From: an uncultured Chromatiaceae bacterium
Lineage (GTDB): Bacteria > Pseudomonadota > Gammaproteobacteria > Enterobacterales > Alteromonadaceae
Assembly (NCBI GenBank): GCA_946482615.1
Contig: CAMLSF010000070.1
Span: 1 to 18,118, forward strand
Length of the DNA: 18,118 nt
Direction of reading: 5' to 3'
The translations under genes and the position numbers were made by a program. How positions within the stretch are numbered: the first letter of the stretch is position 1; each line of letters starts with the position of its first letter. Below the pieces are notes generated by a model. The model searched no databases, was not told the origin of the DNA, and saw only the letters and a program-made list of their open reading frames with translations. Below are positions 6,718-14,137 of the stretch, piece by piece.

Positions 6718-7884
6718 ATGACAAAGCAAAATAAACTCTTCTCCTGGCTTGGTTTTGGTAAAAAAACAGAGGCTGCACCTGTTGAAACTGCAGTTGAGCA
6801 ACCACTACAAACTGTGGAAGCACAGACTGAAGTTGTGCCCACAAAAGAAGTTTTAGAACTGAGTCAAGACAGCGCTGAGTCAGAGTTGGAAGCTCCTCTG
6901 CCCGTTTCAACTCCACCTGAAACTGCTGCTGTCCCTGCCTTACAACCTCAACCTGCAGAACGTCCTGGTTTTTTTGCCCGCTTAAAACAAGGTTTAACCA
7001 AAACCAGCCAGAATTTAGGCAATGGTTTAGCCAGTCTGTTTTTAGGTAAAAAAATTGACGATGATTTATACGAAGAATTAGAAACTCAGCTGTTAATGGC
7101 CGACGTTGGTGTAGATACCAGTCAGAAACTGATTCAGCAGTTGGTGCAACATGCTCATCGTAAAGAGTTAAAAGATGCCGATGCTCTTTTCGACAAGTTG
7201 CAGCAGGAAATGGCCTTGTTGCTGGATGATGTGGAACAACCTCTGCAACTGGAAGGTGCTGCTGGTCCTTTTGTCATTCTGATGGTTGGTGTCAATGGGG
7301 TAGGTAAAACTACGACTATCGGCAAAATGGCGCAGCAGTTTAAACAGCAAGGCAAGTCAGTGATGTTGGCTGCTGGTGATACCTTCAGAGCGGCAGCTGT
7401 AGAGCAATTGCAGGTATGGGGTGAGCGTAATGCAATACCTGTGATCGCCCAGCACAGCGGTGCCGATAGTGCGTCTGTGATATTTGATGCCTATCAGGCG
7501 GCCAAAGCCCGTGGTGTGGATGTATTGATCGCCGATACTGCAGGTCGTCTGCAAAACAAAGCGCATTTAATGGAAGAGCTGAAGAAAATAGTCCGGGTGA
7601 TGAAAAAAATTGATGCCAATGCGCCGCATGAAGTGATGCTGACACTGGACGCTGGTACAGGGCAAAATGCGTTGAGCCAGGCGCGCCTGTTTAAAGAAGC
7701 TGTGGATATTACCGGTATCAGCTTAACCAAGCTTGATGGCACAGCCAAAGGTGGTGTCATTTTTGCCATCGCTGATCAGTTTAAATTACCTATCCGCTAC
7801 ATTGGGGTGGGTGAGGGGATAGACGACTTGCGGGTCTTCGACAGTAAAGATTTTATTAAGGCATTGTTTGCCAGGGATCTCTGA
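6718..7884 (+). CDS. ftsY: Signal recognition particle receptor FtsY
   Basis: FtsY is the SRP receptor GTPase that docks ribosome-nascent-chain complexes at the inner membrane and the Sec translocon. The 388-residue product begins with a lipid-binding-type motif (LFSWLGFGKK) and a variable, acidic and proline-rich A domain (about 15-85). The NG domain follows: N-domain helices (about 86-180), P-loop GVNGVGKTT (191-199), DTFRAAA (221-227), DTAGR (273-277), TKLD (337-340) and GVGEG (363-367). All GTPase motifs are intact. It heads the ftsY-ftsE-ftsX operon, with ftsE starting two bases after its stop. The start is the first ATG and gives the normal N-terminal motif, although no strong ribosome binding site precedes it. 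Confidence 0.97.
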   Translation: MTKQNKLFSWLGFGKKTEAAPVETAVEQPLQTVEAQTEVVPTKEVLELSQDSAESELEAPLPVSTPPETAAVPALQPQPAERPGFFARLKQGLTKTSQNLGNGLASLFLGKKIDDDLYEELETQLLMADVGVDTSQKLIQQLVQHAHRKELKDADALFDKLQQEMALLLDDVEQPLQLEGAAGPFVILMVGVNGVGKTTTIGKMAQQFKQQGKSVMLAAGDTFRAAAVEQLQVWGERNAIPVIAQHSGADSASVIFDAYQAAKARGVDVLIADTAGRLQNKAHLMEELKKIVRVMKKIDANAPHEVMLTLDAGTGQNALSQARLFKEAVDITGISLTKLDGTAKGGVIFAIADQFKLPIRYIGVGEGIDDLRVFDSKDFIKALFARDL

Positions 7885-7886
7885 TT

Positions 7887-8570
7887 ATGTTGCGTTTTGA
7901 GCAAGTCACAAAAAGTTATAGCGGCGGTTTTGTCGCGCTCGACAGAGTCAGTTTCCATCTGGAAAAAGGCGAAATGGCTTTTTTAACAGGCCATTCCGGG
8001 GCTGGTAAAAGTACCTTATTAAAACTGATCAGCCTGATTGAACGCCCGACCACGGGAAAAGTCTTTATCAATGGTGTGGATTTAAGCCGTGTTAGTAAAG
8101 GCCAGGTGCCTTATGTGCGCCGTGATATTGGTATGATTTTCCAGAACCATAAGCTGTTGATGAACCATAGCGTGTTTGACAATGTGGCTTTACCTTTAGT
8201 GATTGAAGGTTTTAGTGGCAAAGACATGACCAAAAGAGTGCATGCGGCTTTGGACAAAGTGGGGCTTTTGGATAAAGTTCGTTGCCTGCCTCACACTTTA
8301 TCTGGTGGTGAACAACAACGGGTTGGTATAGCCCGCGCAGTAGTGAACAGGCCTCCTTTATTGTTAGCCGATGAACCCACAGGGAACCTGGACCCGGATT
8401 TATCCAAAGACATTATGAATGTCTTCGAAGCCTTTAATCAGGTTGGCGTGTCGGTGCTGATTGCCAGTCACGATTTAAGTTTATTAGCCCGGATGCGCTA
8501 CCGCACTTTGACGCTTAAAAATGGCCGTATGATCAACGATGGCTTAACCTCTTATGGAGCCGACGAATGA
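7887..8570 (+). CDS. ftsE: Cell division ATP-binding protein FtsE
   Basis: FtsE is the ABC ATPase that works with FtsX at the division septum to activate peptidoglycan hydrolysis, in E. coli through EnvC. The 227-residue product has Walker A GHSGAGKS (35-42), Q-loop Gln86, signature LSGGEQQ (138-144), Walker B LLLADEP (158-164) and switch His195. Its length is standard. It starts two bases after ftsY and overlaps ftsX by four bases (ATGA), so the three genes are tightly coupled. envC, the usual FtsEX target, lies about 4 kb downstream on the opposite strand. Confidence 0.97.
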   Translation: MLRFEQVTKSYSGGFVALDRVSFHLEKGEMAFLTGHSGAGKSTLLKLISLIERPTTGKVFINGVDLSRVSKGQVPYVRRDIGMIFQNHKLLMNHSVFDNVALPLVIEGFSGKDMTKRVHAALDKVGLLDKVRCLPHTLSGGEQQRVGIARAVVNRPPLLLADEPTGNLDPDLSKDIMNVFEAFNQVGVSVLIASHDLSLLARMRYRTLTLKNGRMINDGLTSYGADE

Positions 8571-9547
8571 GTATTTTATTTCAGGGCCGGGCCACAGGGG
8601 CTACTGCAGTAAAACAAAGTCTGTGGAACAAATTCGTGATGTTTTGGGTGCATCATCTGCGCCAGGCGCTGACTAGTTTAGGTGAAATATGGTTGACCCC
8701 GGCTTCGTCTTTACTGACAGTGGCGGTGCTTGGTGTCAGTTTAACTTTACCTGTGACTTTGCATTTAATGGTAAAAAACCTGCAACAGGTCAGCACCAGT
8801 GTGGATCAGGCGGCACAAATCAGTTTGTTTTTAAAAGCAGAGACCAATGAAACTCAGATTGCGGAACTGATCGCTTTGCTGCAGGCCAACCCTGAAGTGG
8901 CTGACGTGCAGTTTATTGATAAAAGCCAGGCGCTGGCTGAATTTACTGCTGAGTCAGGTTTTGGCGATGCCTTAAGTTATATCGAAGATAATCCGTTACC
9001 TCATGTCATGTTAGTGACTCCAAAAAATACCTCCAGCGTGGCGGCTTCCGCTTTGTTGGCCACTTTGCAGCAGGAGCGATATGTGGAGTTGGCGAAACTG
9101 GATATTGGCTGGTTAGAGCGACTGGATGCTATTGTCAGTTTGGTGCGTCAGGTGGCCATTGCGGTCGCTTTGCTGCTGATGGTGGCTGTGCTTCTGGTGG
9201 TGGGGAACACCATCAGACTGATGATATTGAATAAAAAAGATGAAATTGAAGTGATGAAACTGGTGGGCGCGACCAACAGTTATATTCAGCGGCCTTTTTT
9301 ATACACTGGTATCTGGTTGGGGTTTTTTGGTGGCATTCTGACCTTTTTAATTGAAGAAGTGCTGTTGTGGTGGCTAAAACAGGGTATCGCCAATGTGACT
9401 CAGTTGTATGAAAGCACTTTTACTTTGCAACCACTGAGTCTGGCCGAGTTAGGCTATTTATTGCTGGCGGCTGTTGCTCTGGGTTTTGTCGGCTCCTTTC
9501 TGGCTGTGCGTCGTAATATCAGCCAGATTGAAGCGACAGGTATTTAA
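8567..9547 (+). CDS. ftsX: Cell division permease-like protein FtsX
   Basis: FtsX is the membrane partner of FtsE; it does not transport but relays ATPase action to periplasmic amidase activators. The 326-residue product has a cytoplasmic N-terminus, a first membrane helix (about 47-69) and a periplasmic domain (about 70-192). Three more helices (about 195-215, 243-268 and 293-315) complete the FtsX four-helix topology. The VVGNTIRLMILNKKDEIEVMKLVGATNSYI segment after the second helix, spanning about 211-240, is typical. It starts inside the end of ftsE (four-base overlap). A plus-strand partner does not follow: the next gene is on the opposite strand, unlike in E. coli where rpoH comes next. 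Confidence 0.96.
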   Translation: MSILFQGRATGATAVKQSLWNKFVMFWVHHLRQALTSLGEIWLTPASSLLTVAVLGVSLTLPVTLHLMVKNLQQVSTSVDQAAQISLFLKAETNETQIAELIALLQANPEVADVQFIDKSQALAEFTAESGFGDALSYIEDNPLPHVMLVTPKNTSSVAASALLATLQQERYVELAKLDIGWLERLDAIVSLVRQVAIAVALLLMVAVLLVVGNTIRLMILNKKDEIEVMKLVGATNSYIQRPFLYTGIWLGFFGGILTFLIEEVLLWWLKQGIANVTQLYESTFTLQPLSLAELGYLLLAAVALGFVGSFLAVRRNISQIEATGI

Positions 9548-9562
9548 CCTTATTCAATAAGG
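9548..9562. terminator. Short hairpin between convergent ftsX and EAL-HDOD genes
   Basis: CCTTAT (9548-9553), loop TCA and ATAAGG (9557-9562) fill most of the 17-base gap between the two stop codons. It lacks a T-tract and is AT-rich, so it is at best a weak terminator. Confidence 0.3.
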
Positions 9563-9564
9563 GG

Positions 9565-10785
9565 TTAAGGTTGTTGCACTGTCAGCAAACGTTGGCCCCA
9601 TTCCACTGCTTCAAAGTACACCAGGTTTAAATCGACCGTATCAGGCACCAAACGGGAGGATAGTTCAGTTTGTTGTTGCCATAACCCCTGCTCAAAGGTA
9701 CGTTCAACAGTCAGATAATCGGCCAATATGCCTTTGTTTTCCAGCAGCGCAGCTTTTATTTCAGGTAATAAAGGCAATTGTGCCAGCAACTCGTCCAGAG
9801 GCTGCTCCAGTAAGGCATCCACCAACGAAAATAAACCTGTTAAAAAAGCGGCTGGCGGATTTTCTTTGTCTCCGCGAATATTGGCCAGCCGATCACAAAA
9901 ACGCGCGCGGATCAGTGACATGACTAACAGCTCATCAGATTGACCCTCGGCCAGATTAGCCAGCGCCAACAGGGAAATAAACTTTTTCAGCTCGGCTTCG
10001 CCCATATAGACCATAGCGTGTTTCAGCGAGCCTATGCTTTGCTTGCGGGCAAAATTGGCGCTGTTGATAAAACGCAGCAGCTTATAGGACATATCCAGAT
10101 CACGTTCTACTATGGCGGCCAGACCATCAAAATCCAGCCTTACTTTGCTGGACTCGCTGATCAGCGCCAACAGGTTCAATTTGTTGCTGCCTATTTGTTT
10201 GTGCTTCAGCATTTCAGGCCGGGCAAAAAAGTAACCCTGATACAAGTCAAAACCCAGTTGTTTCAGTTGTTCGTATTCATCTGCGGTTTCTACTTTTTCT
10301 GCCAGTAAAGTGACAGGGTACTTGGCTATACGGCGCAGATATTTGCTGATTTGCAGCATGTTAAACATCCGTACATCCACCTTAATAATGCTGACATAAG
10401 GTAAAAACACATCCCATTTGGCGTCAAAGTCATGATCGTCCAGTGCAAGGCGATAGCCCATTTTATGTAACTCTTTGCAGGCCGTCAGCAGTTCATCACT
10501 GATAGGCACAGTTTCGAGAATTTCAATCACCATACTCTTTGGGTCTATGGAAGTAGGGAAGTGGTGAATTAAAGTGTCAGCTGAAAAATTAATAAAAGCT
10601 TGTTTGCCGCCTGTGATTTTTTCGACCCCCAACAACAAATGGTGTTGAGTGATCAGTTTGGAGGTGGCTTCATCAGCGTCAATATTAGGAAAACAATTGT
10701 CAACTCCATCCCTGAACAGTAGTTCATAGCCAGTTACGGTTTTCTGGCGGTCAAAAATAGGCTGACGGGCGACATAACAGTACAT
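9565..10785 (-). CDS. EAL and HDOD domain protein (YuxH/CdgJ-like)
   Basis: The product has 406 residues with an N-terminal EAL-type domain (about 1-195) and a C-terminal HDOD domain (about 200-390). The signature EAL reads ELL (Glu21). Several ligand positions are still recognisable: Asn66 in INFSAD, Glu88 in IEILET, Asp116-Asp117, Lys135 in IKVD, Glu163 in LAEKVE and Gln183 in YQGYFFARP. The loop normally reading DDFGTG is DDHDFD, so phosphodiesterase activity against c-di-GMP is doubtful. Members of this family often act as signalling adaptors in motility or biofilm control. It has no membrane segments. A weak AAGG precedes the ATG. It lies between ftsX and rpoH in opposite orientation, breaking an otherwise conserved gene order. 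Confidence 0.9.
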   Translation of the reverse strand: MYCYVARQPIFDRQKTVTGYELLFRDGVDNCFPNIDADEATSKLITQHHLLLGVEKITGGKQAFINFSADTLIHHFPTSIDPKSMVIEILETVPISDELLTACKELHKMGYRLALDDHDFDAKWDVFLPYVSIIKVDVRMFNMLQISKYLRRIAKYPVTLLAEKVETADEYEQLKQLGFDLYQGYFFARPEMLKHKQIGSNKLNLLALISESSKVRLDFDGLAAIVERDLDMSYKLLRFINSANFARKQSIGSLKHAMVYMGEAELKKFISLLALANLAEGQSDELLVMSLIRARFCDRLANIRGDKENPPAAFLTGLFSLVDALLEQPLDELLAQLPLLPEIKAALLENKGILADYLTVERTFEQGLWQQQTELSSRLVPDTVDLNLVYFEAVEWGQRLLTVQQP

Positions 10786-10879
10786 AAAGTGGGCCTTAGC
10801 TGATTTTTATTTTTTTCATTAATGCACGAACTGAGGTTCTAAATTTATCATATAAGAAATAATGAAGTTTATATATGAA

Positions 10880-10909
10880 TTGATATTATTAAAAAGCAGG
10901 GCTTATACA
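10880..10909 (+). promoter_or_regulatory. Candidate sigma70 promoter for rpoH
   Basis: TTGATA (10880-10885) and TATACA (10904-10909) are spaced by 18 bases. Transcription would begin near 10916, placing the CIRCE sequence in the 5' untranslated region, the usual arrangement for that operator. No clear sigma32-type promoter was seen. Confidence 0.4.
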
Positions 10910-10920
10910 ATTAGGATCTT

Positions 10921-10940
10921 AAAAGAATTAAATTTCTTTT
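10921..10940. repeat. AT-rich inverted repeat abutting the CIRCE element
   Basis: AAAAGAA (10921-10927) and TTCTTTT (10934-10940) form a 7-base inverted repeat with a 6-base centre. Its right end overlaps the first two bases of the CIRCE sequence. It could be an extra site or a leader hairpin. Confidence 0.3.
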
Positions 10941-10965
10941 AGCACTCTCAGATAAAGAGTGCTAA
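10939..10965. promoter_or_regulatory. CIRCE operator (HrcA binding site) upstream of rpoH
   Basis: TTAGCACTC (10939-10947), nine bases, then GAGTGCTAA (10957-10965) match the CIRCE consensus TTAGCACTC-N9-GAGTGCTAA at every position. CIRCE is the operator of the heat-shock repressor HrcA, normally found before groESL, dnaK or hrcA. Here it lies 36 bases before the rpoH ATG. No hrcA gene is in the window. The same inverted repeat could fold in the mRNA as a 9-base-pair hairpin. Confidence 0.8.
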
Positions 10966-11001
10966 GATTTGGCCCAATCAAGCAATACAGGGGGAAATGA
11001 C

Positions 11002-11856
11002 ATGGCTCAGGCTTCTCAAATGATGAATCTGACAGTGGCTGGAAGTGGCAGCCTTGAAGCTTACACTCATGCGGTAAGCACCATCCCTATGCTTACGGCA
11101 GAAGAAGAACGTTCTTTAGCTGAAAAATTACAACAAGACGGTGATTTAGAATCGGCCAGGGTGCTGATTATGTCTCACCTTCGATTTGTGGTGCATATTG
11201 CCCGCAGTTATTCAGGTTATGGTTTACCTATCAGTGATCTGATCCAGGAAGGCAATATTGGCCTGATGAAAGCGGTGAAACGTTTTGACCCGTCCGTGGG
11301 CGTACGTTTGGTCTCTTTTGCTGTGCACTGGATCAAAGCAGAAATTCACGAGTTTGTGCTGAAAAACTGGCGTATTGTCAAAGTGGCCACCACCAAAGCA
11401 CAACGTAAGTTATTCTTTAATCTGCGCAAAGCCAAAAAACATTTAGGCTGGTTCAGTCAGGAAGAAGTGCAAAACGTCGCAGATTCCTTAGGTGTTCCTG
11501 TGCACGAAGTGCTGGAAATGGAATCCCGGATGAGTAATCACGACATGCCTTTTGATGCGTCGGATGATGAAGACGAAAGTAATTACACTGCGCCGGTGTT
11601 TTATCTGCAGGATAAAGGCTCAGACTTAGCCAATCGTATTGAAGAAGATCAATGGGATAATGCGTCAGTGGATCGCCTGCAAGCGGCAGTGCGCACCCTG
11701 GACGAGCGTAGTCAGGATATTATCCGTGCCCGTTGGTTGGATGATCAGAAATTAACCTTGCAGGAATTGGCTGACCGTTATCAGGTGTCCGCTGAGCGTG
11801 TGCGCCAGTTAGAGAAAAATGCAATGAAGAAACTGCAGGCTGCAATGGTTGCTTAA
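11002..11856 (+). CDS. rpoH: RNA polymerase heat-shock sigma factor RpoH (sigma32)
   Basis: RpoH directs RNA polymerase to heat-shock promoters. The product is 284 residues, the same length as the E. coli protein as I recall it. Region 2 contains [23 protein letters not shown] and the [26 protein letters not shown] promoter-binding stretch. The RpoH box [10 protein letters not shown] is at 134-143. Region 4 holds [14 protein letters not shown] and the helix-turn-helix [27 protein letters not shown] place the start at 11002 because AGGGGGA lies about six bases upstream and the length fits the family. An in-frame TTG at 10969 would add 11 residues but begins almost on the CIRCE sequence and has no ribosome binding site. 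A T-tract terminator follows. Confidence 0.96.
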   Translation: MAQASQMMNLTVAGSGSLEAYTHAVSTIPMLTAEEERSLAEKLQQDGDLESARVLIMSHLRFVVHIARSYSGYGLPISDLIQEGNIGLMKAVKRFDPSVGVRLVSFAVHWIKAEIHEFVLKNWRIVKVATTKAQRKLFFNLRKAKKHLGWFSQEEVQNVADSLGVPVHEVLEMESRMSNHDMPFDASDDEDESNYTAPVFYLQDKGSDLANRIEEDQWDNASVDRLQAAVRTLDERSQDIIRARWLDDQKLTLQELADRYQVSAERVRQLEKNAMKKLQAAMVA

Positions 11857-11876
11857 GCTTCTGCCCGTTAAAAGAT

Positions 11877-11900
11877 AGCCCTGACTTGTCAGGGCTTTTT
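11877..11900 (+). terminator. Intrinsic terminator of rpoH
   Basis: AGCCCTGAC (11877-11885), loop TT and GTCAGGGCT (11888-11896) form a perfect 9-base stem followed by a T-tract (11896-11900). It ends the rpoH transcript; the convergent yibQ-like gene ends 24 bases further on. Confidence 0.9.
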
Positions 11901-11923
11901 ACTTTTAAGCTGCCGTATTTTAG

Positions 11924-12970
11924 TTAAAAACTACTTCCTAACTGATAAAAAGGTAAAGACTTTACAGGTTTTGTCGCTGGCTCTGACCAAACCCAGTGTT
12001 TTGGGATCAACACAGGCGTCGGTGTAATCACGGCTAAAGTTAACGGATTCAGCAGCTCTGGTATCTCCCACTGCTGACTATACATAGCAATAACAGCTGC
12101 AGGCTCTTCGATGGCAGGCACAAATACCGGTTCGGTCATCTCTGCTTTTTGTGTAATCATGGCTCTGTGCTCCGGGTCGCTGGCGCGTGCAAGCTGCACC
12201 GGATCCTGTTCTGGTAAAGATAAAGGCACATCTGCAGTTTGTGCTGCAGTCATCACTTTATAGTCGGCGGGTAGCAATGCAGATAACTTTACCACCTCAA
12301 TACCTTGTGCAGCCAAAGTGGCTAAATGTTGTTTCAGATAAGCATAAGTTTCCGGATATGGATGGCCAATAGCTATTGCAGATTGATGTTGTTTGGCCAG
12401 TTTAATCATCAGCTTAAATTGCTTATCTAAAGCCTGGTAGGAGCGATCGTTATCCAGAAACACCTGACGGGTCAGCAGTGGCATCTGATGTTTTTTTGCA
12501 TACACACCAGCCTGACTGCGGGCTGTGGTTTTGCTGTCGAGGAAAAACAACTGACGTTTGGCAATATATCCTAAAGTCCAGTCCATGACGTCGGTCTGCT
12601 CTGTAAAGTAACTGCCCATATGGTTGTTCACACCTATAGCGTAAGGCACATCAGCAAAAGCAGCTTGTAATTTATGCTCAATTTGAGAGCGGCTCATGGT
12701 GATTTTTAACGCATTCTTACTTAAATCAGCGCGACGTGCCGACTCCATCGGCATATGCAATATCACATCCCGGCGCTTCTGATAGGCAGCTTTTGCTACC
12801 GCATTGCTGTGTGTTGTATGAGGGATCACGGCAAAGGTCAGATCATAAGGCAACTCCAGCAGCTTGTAGTCAGTCTGATGGTAACCAATATCGTCGATCA
12901 CAATAGCCACTTTGGCGGCAAAAACCGGCAAACTGCAAAGCGCAAAAGCTAAGCTCAGTACATACTTCAT
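11924..12970 (-). CDS. yibQ: Divergent polysaccharide deacetylase family protein (YibQ-like)
   Basis: The product is an exported 348-residue protein of the divergent polysaccharide deacetylase family. A signal peptide (about 1-18, ending VFA) precedes a NodB-like fold with VIDDIGY (24-30), VILHMPME (69-76), NNHMGS (115-120), FLDSKT (143-148) and IGHPYPET (201-208). These match the family's putative metal and active-site positions. Enzyme activity in E. coli YibQ is not established to my knowledge. From about residue 240 there is a proline-rich, low-similarity C-terminal tail of about 108 residues with no recognised domain. It is the last gene of gpmI-envC-yibQ, three bases after envC, as in E. 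coli. Confidence 0.88.
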   Translation of the reverse strand: MKYVLSLAFALCSLPVFAAKVAIVIDDIGYHQTDYKLLELPYDLTFAVIPHTTHSNAVAKAAYQKRRDVILHMPMESARRADLSKNALKITMSRSQIEHKLQAAFADVPYAIGVNNHMGSYFTEQTDVMDWTLGYIAKRQLFFLDSKTTARSQAGVYAKKHQMPLLTRQVFLDNDRSYQALDKQFKLMIKLAKQHQSAIAIGHPYPETYAYLKQHLATLAAQGIEVVKLSALLPADYKVMTAAQTADVPLSLPEQDPVQLARASDPEHRAMITQKAEMTEPVFVPAIEEPAAVIAMYSQQWEIPELLNPLTLAVITPTPVLIPKHWVWSEPATKPVKSLPFYQLGSSF

Positions 12971-12973
12971 TCA

Positions 12974-14137
12974 CTAAGATCCTGCGCGTTTCTGTAGCCA
13001 GGTGATAGGGTTAATGGCTGTGCCTTTTTGCCTGATCTCAAAATACAATCCGGCCTGAGCCTGTCCACCACTGGCGCCTACTAAAGCCACGGCCTCACTG
13101 GCGTTTACGGCGTCACCTGGTTTTTTTAATAAAGTCTGATTATGGCCATATAAGCTCATCACACCATTGCCATGATCCAATACAATCACCCAACCATAAC
13201 CTTTAAGCCAGTCGGCATAAATCACCTGGCCATCGGCCACAGCTTTGACTTTGGAGCCTTCGGCTGCTGCTATTAAGATGCCGCGCGAGCTGACTCCCGC
13301 CAGACGTTTTTCACCATAACCCTGCAAAATATCGCCTTGCACAGGCCAGGGCAATTTTCCTTTGGTTTTTGGCAGATTGATCCGTTTTTTGGCCGCTAGA
13401 GCTGCAGCTTTTAATTTACCTAAAGTGTTTTGCAGGCTCTGTTCATTTTGTTTCAGATAGTCCAGCTGCTGTTCCTGATCCGTCAAAAAGCTCTTCATTT
13501 TTTTTACGGAGGCCAACTGGCTGGTTTTGGCTTCCATCAGTTCCTGCTGCTGTTGTTTCAGCTGCGCCTGCAATTCTTGCTGTTGTTCTGCTTTGCTCTG
13601 TAAGTCCAGCTCTACTTGTTTTAATGCCTGGGCCGTTTGTTCTATTTTGGTGATCTGCTGCATACGCGCCTGATTCAGGTACTGGTAATAAGTCAGCACC
13701 CGCTCCAGTTTGTTGCTGTCCTGTTGGTTCAGCAGCATCTTGGTGTAATCATGCTCGCCGGTAATAAAAGCGCCTTTAAGCTGCTGCGCCAGTAAGGACT
13801 TTTGCAGTTCAAAACTCTGTTGCAGTTGCTGCTGTTCTAATTCCAGCTGCTGTTGTTGCTGCTGTACCTGGGCGAGTTCTTCATTACTTTGTCGGATTTG
13901 CCGGGCCAGCTTAGCCAGTGATTGATCGGCGGATTTCAATAAATCCTGAGCTTTACTAAAAGCTTTTTGCTGCTGTTGCAGTTCTTTTTCCGTTTTCTGA
14001 ATTTGCCCTTTGAGCTGCGACAGCTCCTGCTGCACCTCTTTCTGGTCCTGAGCCACAACTGGGACCGGGCCTAAACAGAGCAGCAGAGCTAAGCTCTGCT
14101 GCATCTTTAGTCTGTACTTCAAATGTCTTAATGGCAT
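12974..14137 (-). CDS. envC: Murein hydrolase activator EnvC
   Basis: EnvC is a periplasmic activator of cell-separation amidases, recruited by FtsEX. The 387-residue product has a signal peptide (about 1-29, cleavage after VVA), a long glutamine-rich coiled coil (about 32-250) and a C-terminal LytM/M23 domain (about 265-382). The zinc site is degenerate: the first His and Asp are absent (the segment reads GVSSRGILI) and the HLHFE-type motif reads LYFEIR, while His332 in YGHN remains. That matches the non-hydrolytic EnvC type rather than an active M23 peptidase. Its ATG shares one base with the gpmI stop (TAATG), so translation is probably coupled. A second ATG at residue 12 would leave a shorter signal peptide and cannot be excluded. 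Confidence 0.93.
   Translation of the reverse strand: MPLRHLKYRLKMQQSLALLLCLGPVPVVAQDQKEVQQELSQLKGQIQKTEKELQQQQKAFSKAQDLLKSADQSLAKLARQIRQSNEELAQVQQQQQQLELEQQQLQQSFELQKSLLAQQLKGAFITGEHDYTKMLLNQQDSNKLERVLTYYQYLNQARMQQITKIEQTAQALKQVELDLQSKAEQQQELQAQLKQQQQELMEAKTSQLASVKKMKSFLTDQEQQLDYLKQNEQSLQNTLGKLKAAALAAKKRINLPKTKGKLPWPVQGDILQGYGEKRLAGVSSRGILIAAAEGSKVKAVADGQVIYADWLKGYGWVIVLDHGNGVMSLYGHNQTLLKKPGDAVNASEAVALVGASGGQAQAGLYFEIRQKGTAINPITWLQKRAGS

Noticed and set aside
9940..10308. 122-codon plus-strand frame inside the EAL-HDOD gene
   Set aside because: It is antisense to a well-supported domain protein, with no ribosome binding site and no family resemblance.
10969..11001. TTG-initiated 11-residue extension of RpoH
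   Set aside because: It has no ribosome binding site, begins almost on the CIRCE repeat and makes the protein longer than the E. coli RpoH. The ATG at 11002 has a strong AGGGGGA upstream.
13490..14060. Repetitive CTG/TTG-rich stretch suggesting a nucleotide repeat array
   Set aside because: It encodes the glutamine-rich coiled coil of EnvC; the repetition follows from codon use in that protein.
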